From JBHAEC01 sp041855385 (GTDB lineage Bacteria > Bacillota > Negativicutes > Veillonellales > Veillonellaceae), in assembly GCA_041855385.1 (NCBI GenBank), contig JBHAEC010000001.1, positions 1 through 6,006 on the forward strand: a stretch of 6,006 nucleotides of DNA. Direction: 5' to 3'. Positions 1 through 5,831 of this stretch are shown piece by piece. Within the stretch, counting starts at the first letter, position 1, and each line of letters opens with the position of its first letter. The position numbers were made by a program, and so were the translations under genes. The notes below the pieces were generated by a model. It was not told where the DNA came from. It worked only from the letters and a program-made list of their open reading frames with translations, and made no database searches.

Positions 1-492
1 CCTGCTCCCCAAAGTCTGTAAATCAATATAAAAAATGGCCCCCAGCAAAATGTGAGGGATAGGAAGTGCCCAGACTGCAACCTCCAAAAGTTGTTTTAAA
101 AAACTCTTTCCCTCGGCTCCGCCGTATACTTTACAGAGTTGTACGGTACTCACAATCATAGCTACGCCGACACCCACAAGCATCGCCGTCGTCCAAAATC
201 CCTCCAGAAAAGATGTTGAGCTCCCTCCTTCGGAAGTCGTTATGGGCCCCAAGGCGAGAAAAATAACCCAAAAACTCCAGCTGTATATATACCTTCCCAA
301 ACTCCAGGGAAAAAGAAAAATCCCTTTTCCTCTTCCTAATCGGCGAAGAAGAAAAGGTATGACCAGCATAATAAACGAAAAAACCGCAAGAACGGTGCGA
401 TTAATAGTCATACCTCCAATGAGAAGGGACGGGGGAATGCTAAAAAGCGCACAAATAATGGAAAATGTTACTACTTCCTTAATTTTACTCAT
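1..492 (-). CDS. Multi-pass membrane protein of unknown function, partial (C-terminus missing)
   Basis: This frame stays open from ATG at 492 to the left edge and gives 164 residues with no stop, so the C-terminal end lies outside the window. I do not recognise the family. Hydrophobic segments lie near residues 7-27, 33-49, 67-84, 99-119 and 134-156, so it is probably an integral inner-membrane protein with at least five helices. A basic loop at about 50-67 (R50, R51, R54, K56, R67) would be cytoplasmic by the positive-inside rule. The start overlaps the end of the upstream membrane gene by 8 nt. An AGGG lies only 2 nt before the ATG, so initiation probably depends on translational coupling. 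The overlap and shared topology suggest that the two proteins act together. No catalytic motif is visible. Confidence 0.75.
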   Translation of the reverse strand, partial: MSKIKEVVTFSIICALFSIPPSLLIGGMTINRTVLAVFSFIMLVIPFLLRRLGRGKGIFLFPWSLGRYIYSWSFWVIFLALGPITTSEGGSSTSFLEGFWTTAMLVGVGVAMIVSTVQLCKVYGGAEGKSFLKQLLEVAVWALPIPHILLGAIFYIDLQTLGSR

Positions 493-901
493 ATCCCTGT
501 GCATCTACCTTTCCCAAACTTGTTACTATATAGCTGAAGAAGAGCATGATCACTATCTGTGAATACATAACAACAGCAAATACCAAATCCCGTCCTATCG
601 TTGTAAGTGCCCATATAAAATCAAGCGAAAAATGCACCCCCACATAATAGGTTAGCCCCTGTATGAGCCCCCACATAGTGACGAAAGCCGTGCGGGGAAC
701 CCTCTTTTCTCTAACGCCAAAGCCGCTCCGAGGAGAAGAAAGATAAAAAAAGGGTATGAAAAAAGACAGTATAAGATACCACACCAACGCAATGAAAGCA
801 CTATCGCCGCTGTGTACCGTGTATGCACCTAATGGTATTGGTATAATAAAGAAGCAAAGATAAAAGCTTCTGCGAATCAAATCCCAAAGAATCGAGTTCA
901 T
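485..901 (-). CDS. Small four-helix membrane protein of unknown function
   Basis: A complete 138-residue protein that I cannot assign to a family. Four hydrophobic segments are visible at about 12-28, 35-54, 71-90 and 105-127. Basic residues at R10-R11 and in the 58-70 loop (R58, R64, K66, R67, R70) predict both ends in the cytoplasm. There is no cleavable signal peptide and no recognisable active-site motif. The ATG at 901 is preceded by AAGGGGG (908-914) with a 6-nt spacer, which supports this start, and a promoter-like pair lies further upstream. The stop overlaps the start of the next membrane gene by 8 nt, so the two form a coupled pair. The pair is transcribed away from the DEAD-box helicase gene. 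Both proteins share the pattern IPF followed by aromatic or aliphatic residues and then a basic, glycine-containing loop after the second helix, which may mean distant common ancestry. Confidence 0.78.
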   Translation of the reverse strand: MNSILWDLIRRSFYLCFFIIPIPLGAYTVHSGDSAFIALVWYLILSFFIPFFYLSSPRSGFGVREKRVPRTAFVTMWGLIQGLTYYVGVHFSLDFIWALTTIGRDLVFAVVMYSQIVIMLFFSYIVTSLGKVDAQGYE

Positions 902-926
902 TCTGTACCCCCTTGTCGTGTCTTAT

Positions 927-955
927 ATTTTACTATATGCCTTTAGAAAAAGCAA
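927..955 (-). promoter_or_regulatory. Candidate sigma-70/sigma-A promoter for the membrane-protein pair
   Basis: On the minus strand TTGCTT (950-955) and TAAAAT (927-932) are separated by exactly 17 bp, about 25 bp upstream of the first membrane gene's ATG. The -10 box matches the consensus at 5 of 6 positions and the -35 box at 3 of 6. A second pair, TTGTTT and TATAGT, also with 17 bp spacing, overlaps it 5 bp upstream, so the exact start point is uncertain. The call rests on pattern alone in an AT-rich stretch. Confidence 0.4.
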
Positions 956-966
956 AACAACAGCAT

Positions 967-996
967 TTGCTCCCCCTTAATGTTATCATGTATAAT
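967..996 (+). promoter_or_regulatory. Candidate sigma-70/sigma-A promoter for the DEAD-box helicase gene
   Basis: A perfect TATAAT at 991-996 follows TTGCTC (967-972) with an 18-bp spacer. Transcription would begin near 1003 and give a leader of roughly 50 nt before the ATG at 1056. This promoter sits back to back with the candidate minus-strand promoter at 927-955, with about 11 bp between the two -35 boxes. Confidence 0.5.
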
Positions 997-1021
997 CTAA
1001 GTGTCATACATGCTTTATAAG

Positions 1022-1044
1022 AAAGGAGAAGACCTTTATCGGTC
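1022..1044 (+). promoter_or_regulatory. Distant Shine-Dalgarno site followed by a small hairpin in the helicase leader
   Basis: AAAGGAG at 1022-1028 is the only good Shine-Dalgarno sequence before the helicase, but it ends 27 nt before the ATG at 1056. Between them GACC (1031-1034) can pair with GGTC (1041-1044) around a six-base loop. This could loop out 14 nt and reduce the effective spacing to about 13 nt. No ATG, GTG or TTG lies at normal spacing. The only in-frame codons that could serve as rare starts are ATC at 1038 and ATT at 1053. The pairing is visible, but its role is inferred. Confidence 0.4.
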
Positions 1045-1055
1045 ATACCGTCATT

Positions 1056-2330
1056 ATGAAATCCTTTACTTCTCTCGGCATTATCGCCGAACTGGAAGAA
1101 CAATTATATAAAGAAGGCATAGAAACGCCTACACCCATTCAAGAAAAGTCTATTTTACACATTTTTAAGGGTAAAGATGTCATCGCCAGAGCACAAACGG
1201 GAACAGGAAAAACGCTGGCTTTTCTTCTCCCCCTCCTTCAACGCATACCTGTAGACATTCACAAAGAACAGGTGCTAATTATCACGCCCACTCGCGAATT
1301 GGCGAGACAAATAGCCGACGAGGCCAAGAAGTTCGGCGAGTCGCTGGGCGTCGATATACTTCCCCTCATCGGAGGAAAAACTATTGAAGCACAGTTACAA
1401 CGCTTGGGGCGTCGCCCCCATGTCATCGTAGGTACACCGGGACGCCTAATTGATCATGTAAATCGCAAATCCATCCACCTTTCTTCTGTTCGCCATGTCG
1501 TCTTGGACGAAGCTGATCAAATGCTACATATGGGATTTTTTGAAGAAGTGGAAAACTTAATCCGCCAAACGCCTGCCAACAGACAGCTTTTATTTTTCTC
1601 CGCAACTATCCCGGATAAAATAAAAAATTTGGCAAAAACGTATATGAAAAAACCTGTATCTGTCATGGTAGACGGCGAATCCGTTACACTTCGGGAAATT
1701 GAACAAAAGGTATTCCTGGTGGAGAAAGAAGAAAAGCTCTCTCGTCTGATATCCATGCTTAAGGCAGATAATCCTTATCTCGCCATCGTATTCTGTAACA
1801 AAAAAGAAGGCGCCGTTGCGCTTGCTTACGAGCTGGCGGCAGCAGGTTTTAATATCGGCGAACTGCATGGGGATATGACACAGGGTCGCCGTATCCAAAT
1901 GCTTCGTGACTTTGCCAAGGCAAAAATACAAATCCTTGTGGCTACCGACATCGCAGCCCGTGGTATCGATATAGAGGGTATCAGTCATATATACAACTTT
2001 GATGTGCCTCATGATGTAGACTATTACATTCATCGTATCGGGCGTACAGGAAGGGCCGGTGCTACGGGGATAGCCGTCACCTTAGCTACAAGTTCGGACG
2101 AACCGTGGCTACGTCGTATTGAGCGAGCCATAAAAGCAACTCTTACCAAGTACACAAAAGACGGACAAATTAAAGTAAAAGGAAGTTCTTCTTCTCCCAA
2201 AAAGGAGAAAAAACCTTCTTCCGCACCTGCCAGCTCTTACCAACCCACAAAGGCTAAATTGCATAAAGCAACAGGTCATAAGGGAGCAAACAACCGTCGT
2301 CGCCGCACGAATACAACAGGAAAAAAATAA
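1056..2330 (+). CDS. DEAD-box ATP-dependent RNA helicase
   Basis: A cytoplasmic ATP-dependent RNA-unwinding enzyme of 424 residues. All signature motifs are intact and in order: Q motif GIETPTPIQ (21-29), Walker A AQTGTGKT (46-53), PTRELA (78-83), TPGR (127-130), DEAD (151-154), SAT (182-184), motif IV near IVFCN (244-248), ATDIAARGID (296-305) and HRIGRTGRAG (326-335). The two RecA-like domains end near residue 360. A Lys/Arg/Ser/Pro-rich tail follows (about 371-424, including RRRR at 414-417), which probably binds RNA without sequence specificity. The protein resembles bacterial helicases of the CshA/RhlE/DeaD type used in cold adaptation, ribosome assembly or mRNA decay, but sequence alone does not say which. 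No DbpA-like rRNA-binding domain is evident. The start fits the family N-terminus, although its ribosome binding site is unusually distant. The gene appears monocistronic, with its own promoter and a strong terminator. Confidence 0.97.
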   Translation: MKSFTSLGIIAELEEQLYKEGIETPTPIQEKSILHIFKGKDVIARAQTGTGKTLAFLLPLLQRIPVDIHKEQVLIITPTRELARQIADEAKKFGESLGVDILPLIGGKTIEAQLQRLGRRPHVIVGTPGRLIDHVNRKSIHLSSVRHVVLDEADQMLHMGFFEEVENLIRQTPANRQLLFFSATIPDKIKNLAKTYMKKPVSVMVDGESVTLREIEQKVFLVEKEEKLSRLISMLKADNPYLAIVFCNKKEGAVALAYELAAAGFNIGELHGDMTQGRRIQMLRDFAKAKIQILVATDIAARGIDIEGISHIYNFDVPHDVDYYIHRIGRTGRAGATGIAVTLATSSDEPWLRRIERAIKATLTKYTKDGQIKVKGSSSSPKKEKKPSSAPASSYQPTKAKLHKATGHKGANNRRRRTNTTGKK

Positions 2331-2336
2331 GATACC

Positions 2337-2372
2337 AAAAAGAGAATCTCCAAAAGGAGATTCTCTTTTTTT
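2337..2372. terminator. Strong intrinsic terminator, probably bidirectional
   Basis: Arms at 2337-2351 and 2356-2370 pair perfectly over 15 bp around an AAAA loop (2352-2355). The core AGAGAATCTCC pairs with GGAGATTCTCT. On the plus strand the hairpin runs into seven T, starting 6 nt after the helicase stop. On the minus strand it ends in five T and begins 5 nt beyond the stop of the two-helix membrane gene. It therefore separates two converging transcription units and can end both. Confidence 0.93.
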
Positions 2373-2377
2373 GTCTT

Positions 2378-2602
2378 TTATTCCAGTTCCTTCATCAGAC
2401 CTTGTGCACCTTTTACGGCAAGTACAGCTCCACCTAATAAAAGCAGTGCATATACAAGCGGAAGATAAAGAGGCGGTATGATATCTGAGTATCGGCTCAC
2501 TTCTCCACTTCCCCATATTATAACCAGCCCGGCAACTACCTTAGCCAAATCTCCATACATGCTCTTTTCGCCCTTCTCCTTCCGTTTCTTTACTTTATCC
2601 AT
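2378..2602 (-). CDS. Small two-helix membrane protein of unknown function, coupled to topB
   Basis: A 74-residue protein with a highly basic N-terminus (K3, K5, K6, R7, K8, K10, K13). Two hydrophobic segments follow, at about 19-36 and 44-64, and then a short charged tail ending in KELE. The predicted form is a helical hairpin with both ends in the cytoplasm. I do not recognise a family. The ATG at 2602 has AAAGGA (2610-2615) at a 7-nt spacing. That site lies in the last codons of topB, whose stop is 3 nt upstream, so translation is probably coupled. An internal ATG at 2560 (Met15) is possible but has poorer ribosome-binding spacing. The gene is last in the run and is followed directly by the shared terminator. 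Its place after topB hints at a membrane-linked partner, but nothing in the protein proves this. Confidence 0.8.
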   Translation of the reverse strand: MDKVKKRKEKGEKSMYGDLAKVVAGLVIIWGSGEVSRYSDIIPPLYLPLVYALLLLGGAVLAVKGAQGLMKELE

Positions 2603-2605
2603 GCC

Positions 2606-4804
2606 TTATTCCTTTGCAAAAATACTCGGCCGTCCGCCCACATCGCTACAAGAAGTCTTACAAATTCCTATGTTATTACACCGCCAAAAGATTCGTTCTC
2701 CCTGCTCCATTTTTACAAAATAGCCTGTTTCACAACGGGGACATTTGTACTCTGTTTTCTCCGGAGGTCCGGATGATTGTTCTGATTGCTTAGCCTGCTC
2801 TGTATGCTTGCAAGCGGGATAAGACGAACAACCGTAAAAAGTGCCAAACTTTCCCTCTCTTTTGACCATATATCCTTTTTCACAACTTGGACAAGGTTTT
2901 CTTTCCGTCGCCTTTCCGGAAGCGACATCTGCCTTACGGATTAACTCTCGCAGGAAAGTTTCCTGATCTGCCAAAAAACTCTCCAAATTGTCTTTACCTT
3001 CACTCATACGAGACAATCTGGCCTCCCATATGGCCGTTTCATCGGGATATGTCATCTCATCAGGCAACGCATCCACCAATAAATATGCCGTATCCGTTGG
3101 GTAGAGAATTTTCTTTTTCCCTTCTTCACGAAGAAACTTCCGCTGAATCAATTCATCAATAATGGTTGCCCTCGTTGCCTCAGTACCAATTCCCGCTACC
3201 TCTTTAAGTTGCCTTTTAAGGTCATCGTTCTTCACGTACTTATGAATTTCTTTCATCGCCTGTAATAAGGTAGCCGGAGTAAAGCGGGACGGTGGCTTCG
3301 TAATTTTTTTCTCTACCCTGTACTCTAAGCCTTTTACCTGATCTCCCTTTTTAACGGCCGGGAGATCTTTACCTTCTCCAATGCCTTCTTCCTTACTGTC
3401 ATCGCCCTCTTCGGAAGATAAAGTGCGCACATCATCTTTTTTATTTTGTTCAGAGTCCGGCCTTCGGTAAAGCTCCTTCCACCCCATAACGGTTATAACA
3501 CGTCCTCGAGCTATAAAAACTTCCTCTTCATGGAGAACGGTAATCTTTGCCTGCTCATACTCATGAACCGGATAAAACTGCGCTATATATGCCTGTGCAA
3601 TCAATCTGTAAATATCCTGCTCTTCCTTATTTAAGCTTTGCACTTTACAAGGAACCGTGGTAGGTATAATGGCATGATGAGCCGTTATTTTTTTGTCATT
3701 CCACGCCCTTGATTTAATGGAAGCATCGGAAGCCGATACCCACTGCACCAGTCGCATATCTTCCGAATTAGACAGATTGGCAAGTATTGTATGACTGTCC
3801 TCAAACTGATTTTCCGGTAAATAATCACAATCGGACCTGGGGTAAGACGTCAATTTTTTTTCATACAACTTTTGGGCAATATCAAGCACCCGTTGCGGAT
3901 CGTACCCATAAGCCTTTCCCGCTAATACCTGTAATGACGATAAAGAAAGAGGTAATCGCTGAAGCTCTTTCTTCTTTGACTTTTCCCTATCCTTTATAAT
4001 GCCTGCCGGTTGAGCCATAAGCTTTGCTATAATATATCGGGCCACGTCTTCCTCTAGCAGTCTCCCCTCTGAATCTACCCCCTTTTGCACATCGGAAGGT
4101 TGCCAAGTAGCGGAAAATGTTCCCAGAGGGTGCTCATATTCACCCTTAATCGTAAAATACTCTACCGGCTTAAAGTCCGCCAGCTCCCTTTCTCTTCTTA
4201 CTACAAGAGATAGAGTAGGTGTCTTTACCCGCCCGATCGGTAAGGTAACTTTATACCCCTGTCTCTGTGCCGCCAATGTATAGGCACGAGATAAATTCAT
4301 TCCAATTAACCAATCTGCACGGGATCTGGCCAACGCCGATTGTTGCAAATTATAAAAATCCTTATTATCACGCAGATTTGCCAGTGCCGCCTTGACGGAT
4401 TTTTCATCTAAAGCGTTTAAAAGTATACGTTGTACGGGCTTTTGATTGTTCACATACAACAAAATTTCATCTATGAGTAGCTGCCCCTCTCTATCAGGGT
4501 CTCCTGCATTTACAATAATATCTGCCTCGTCAATTAAACGTTTAATAATATGAAATTGGGCTTCGCTACTCTTTGACACAAGAAGTTTCCACTCTCCGGG
4601 AATAATGGGCAAATCCGCCGCATTCCACTTTAGATAGCGAGTTTCATAATCACCCGGCTCCGCTTGTTGTAACACATGTCCGAATGCCCACGTGACCACA
4701 TCATCCCCGTGAAGAATATATCCGTTTTTTCTCTGCGGCGCACCGGGCAAGTATTTACTTATTTCTCTGCCCATACTGGGCTTTTCCGCAATAAAAAGTC
4801 TCAT
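2606..4804 (-). CDS. topB: DNA topoisomerase III (type IA)
   Basis: A 732-residue type IA topoisomerase that passes DNA strands through a single-strand break held by a 5'-phosphotyrosyl link. It removes negative supercoils and decatenates replication or recombination intermediates. The N-terminal Toprim domain has the catalytic Glu7 in IAEKPS and the acidic motif GDPDREG (Asp102, Asp104). The active-site tyrosine is Tyr321 in TSYPRSD. HHAIIPT (376-382) and the GIGTEATRATII block (538-549) are typical of the family. An acidic, low-complexity stretch lies at about 449-480. Two C-terminal zinc-ribbon-like units follow: Cys638/641/659/665 and Cys688/691/709/715, with an extra Cys719. The length is close to that of Bacillus TopB and longer than E. 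coli TopB. The ATG lies in a 4-nt ATGA overlap with the regulator gene and has no strong ribosome site of its own, so coupling is likely. Type IA enzymes of conjugative elements look similar, but no other element genes are present here. Confidence 0.97.
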   Translation of the reverse strand: MRLFIAEKPSMGREISKYLPGAPQRKNGYILHGDDVVTWAFGHVLQQAEPGDYETRYLKWNAADLPIIPGEWKLLVSKSSEAQFHIIKRLIDEADIIVNAGDPDREGQLLIDEILLYVNNQKPVQRILLNALDEKSVKAALANLRDNKDFYNLQQSALARSRADWLIGMNLSRAYTLAAQRQGYKVTLPIGRVKTPTLSLVVRRERELADFKPVEYFTIKGEYEHPLGTFSATWQPSDVQKGVDSEGRLLEEDVARYIIAKLMAQPAGIIKDREKSKKKELQRLPLSLSSLQVLAGKAYGYDPQRVLDIAQKLYEKKLTSYPRSDCDYLPENQFEDSHTILANLSNSEDMRLVQWVSASDASIKSRAWNDKKITAHHAIIPTTVPCKVQSLNKEEQDIYRLIAQAYIAQFYPVHEYEQAKITVLHEEEVFIARGRVITVMGWKELYRRPDSEQNKKDDVRTLSSEEGDDSKEEGIGEGKDLPAVKKGDQVKGLEYRVEKKITKPPSRFTPATLLQAMKEIHKYVKNDDLKRQLKEVAGIGTEATRATIIDELIQRKFLREEGKKKILYPTDTAYLLVDALPDEMTYPDETAIWEARLSRMSEGKDNLESFLADQETFLRELIRKADVASGKATERKPCPSCEKGYMVKREGKFGTFYGCSSYPACKHTEQAKQSEQSSGPPEKTEYKCPRCETGYFVKMEQGERIFWRCNNIGICKTSCSDVGGRPSIFAKE

Positions 4805-5151
4805 GATTTCGTCTTAATTTTCTCAAAAAATCCTGTTAATAGTTTACGCAAAGCCACCTTCTGAGAATCCTTCAATTGATAAGTTTTCCCCCGAAATGCC
4901 AAATTTCGATTACTGCTAATTGTCCACAAATCGTAAAGAGGGGCTTCTCCCGCACCGGTCAATTCCGCCAGTTCATCGATAGAGATGTCGTAGTATTTCG
5001 CCAAATCCTTCAATGTTTCCAAATCCGGTTGTCGATATCCCGTTTCGTAATTGGATAGTGCCGTATTACTGATGCCAATATTTTTTGCCACTTCCAATTG
5101 GCTTTGCCCCATACGCAAACGAGCTCTCTTTAGGTTTTTATATAAAGCCAT
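4801..5151 (-). CDS. XRE-family helix-turn-helix transcriptional regulator
   Basis: A 116-residue cytoplasmic DNA-binding protein. An N-terminal Cro/CI-type five-helix domain covers about residues 4-62. It contains the pattern QSQLEVAKNIGISNTALSNY (16-35), followed by E36, G38 and P42, and ends in a helix with ISIDEL. The C-terminal half (about 66-116) is short and has a KTYQLKDSQK stretch (89-98) of a kind seen in small phage-repressor-like XRE proteins. No enzymatic or ligand domain is visible. I chose the ATG at 5151 because GGAGG (5157-5161) precedes it by 5 nt and it matches the family's N-terminus. A GTG at 5190 would add 13 residues but has no ribosome site and would touch the upstream stop. 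The gene overlaps topB by 4 nt, so the regulator and topoisomerase are made together. It may control its own operon, which is an inference from its position. Confidence 0.9.
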   Translation of the reverse strand: MALYKNLKRARLRMGQSQLEVAKNIGISNTALSNYETGYRQPDLETLKDLAKYYDISIDELAELTGAGEAPLYDLWTISSNRNLAFRGKTYQLKDSQKVALRKLLTGFFEKIKTKS

Positions 5152-5161
5152 ATATACCTCC
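5132..5161 (-). promoter_or_regulatory. Start-deciding Shine-Dalgarno site of the regulator, within an inverted repeat
   Basis: GGAGG at 5157-5161 lies 5 nt before the ATG at 5151 and fixes that start. AGGT (5156-5159 on the minus strand) can pair with ACCT (5132-5135), and AUAUA next to the start codon can pair with UAUAU inside the coding region, leaving a short A-rich bulge. Such a hairpin would cover most of the ribosome site and the ATG. As DNA, the same imperfect dyad could be an operator for the XRE protein. The Shine-Dalgarno site is clear; the regulatory role is speculative. Confidence 0.4.
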
Positions 5162-5189
5162 GCCTTCTCTTTGCATATATCTTTTAACA

Positions 5190-5810
5190 CTATTTATTTT
5201 TATATAAGGATATCCGCAAAGACTGATACAGTGTCTCGCCGTCCGATCTAACCGCACTCAATTCTTGCTGAAGCACTTCCTTGTAAACCCCTTCTCTTAA
5301 AGAGGAAAGATTTATTTCCACATTTAATATCAACGAACGCAAAGCTCCGTAAATGAGTTCCACGCCCCCTACCAAATCGCTTTTTACAAAAGGATTAATA
5401 GCGTCCTTTAGTTTGTCTGCCCAGTATAGAGCCTCTACGCCGGCTTTCATGGCTTCTAGGGGAACACGTCCGGCTCTATCAAGAGCTTTTTCCATTTCTG
5501 CCCCATGCGATTCAGCCATGTCTTCTGTAGGTTTCGTCTTGTATAATTCCATAAATGCGGCAAAGGCCTCTCCATCCTCATCCACACAATCGATGGATCG
5601 CTTGCGAAGCAGATCCAGCTCCTTAAGTGCAGCTTCGTAGAGGGAAGAAAATTCTTCGAATTTCTTTTTCCCTTTTGTTAATTGAATAGCCATCTCAATC
5701 AAACCAATTCCTAAGGAAACAACCAAAGCTGAGGCGCTGCCCCCTCCCGGGGTCGGCTCACCTGACGCCAGTCTTTCTGTATATGCCTGCACTGTTTCTT
5801 CGATAAACAT
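5190..5810 (-). CDS. fchA: Cyclodeaminase/cyclohydrolase family protein, probable methenyl-tetrahydrofolate cyclohydrolase
   Basis: A complete 206-residue, mainly helical cytoplasmic protein of the FTCD_C family. The family covers formimino-tetrahydrofolate cyclodeaminases and FchA-type 5,10-methenyl-tetrahydrofolate cyclohydrolases, which interconvert methenyl- and 10-formyl-tetrahydrofolate. The glycine-rich hallmark SGEPTPGGGSASAL is at 16-29. DEDGEAF (77-83) and NPFVKSDLVGG (139-149) match the other conserved blocks, and LNVEINL (162-168) follows. The length is that of the stand-alone bacterial enzymes, with no fused formiminotransferase domain. Sequence alone does not separate cyclohydrolase from cyclodeaminase activity, and no formate-THF ligase or formiminotransferase gene is in view to decide it. 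AGGCGG (5818-5823) sits 7 nt before the ATG. The gene follows hemL by 21 nt and precedes the XRE regulator by 38 nt, so co-transcription is likely. Confidence 0.88.
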   Translation of the reverse strand: MFIEETVQAYTERLASGEPTPGGGSASALVVSLGIGLIEMAIQLTKGKKKFEEFSSLYEAALKELDLLRKRSIDCVDEDGEAFAAFMELYKTKPTEDMAESHGAEMEKALDRAGRVPLEAMKAGVEALYWADKLKDAINPFVKSDLVGGVELIYGALRSLILNVEINLSSLREGVYKEVLQQELSAVRSDGETLYQSLRISLYKNK

Positions 5811-5831
5811 ATCTAAACCGCCTCTCTGATT

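Noticed and set aside
242..562. Plus-strand open frame of 106 codons
   Set aside because: It runs antisense through the membrane-protein genes, has no ribosome site, and its basic, low-complexity product looks like a shadow of hydrophobic coding sequence.
1003..1048. Direct repeat GTCATAC at 1003-1009 and 1042-1048
   Set aside because: Seven bases repeated once within a short AT-rich leader is likely chance.
1590..2033. Minus-strand open frame of 147 codons inside the helicase
   Set aside because: It is fully antisense to conserved helicase motifs and has no family resemblance or ribosome site.
2322..2327. A-rich run at the end of the helicase gene as a slippage site
   Set aside because: It sits in the last lysine codons, so slippage would change only the last residue or two and the stop position.
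2109..2516. Minus-strand open frame of 135 codons across the terminator
   Set aside because: It crosses the strong terminator and overlaps the helicase tail and the two-helix membrane gene in another frame; its Cys/Arg-rich product looks non-coding.
2606..5151. Idea that topB and the XRE gene mark an integrative conjugative element
   Set aside because: No integrase, relaxase, transfer gene, tRNA or attachment repeat is present, and chromosomal topB is common in Bacillota.
5152..5190. Upstream GTG start extending the XRE regulator by 13 residues
   Set aside because: It has no Shine-Dalgarno sequence and would overlap the cyclohydrolase stop, while the ATG at 5151 has GGAGG at 5 nt and fits the family.
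5161..5240. AT-rich stretch that might hold an internal promoter for the regulator-topB genes
   Set aside because: The best pair on the minus strand (TTGCGG, 17 bp, TAAATA) matches the consensus poorly in both boxes and cannot be told from chance.
5353..5640. Plus-strand open frame of 95 codons
   Set aside because: It is antisense to the conserved cyclohydrolase; its Ser/Ala-rich product is typical of a shadow frame.
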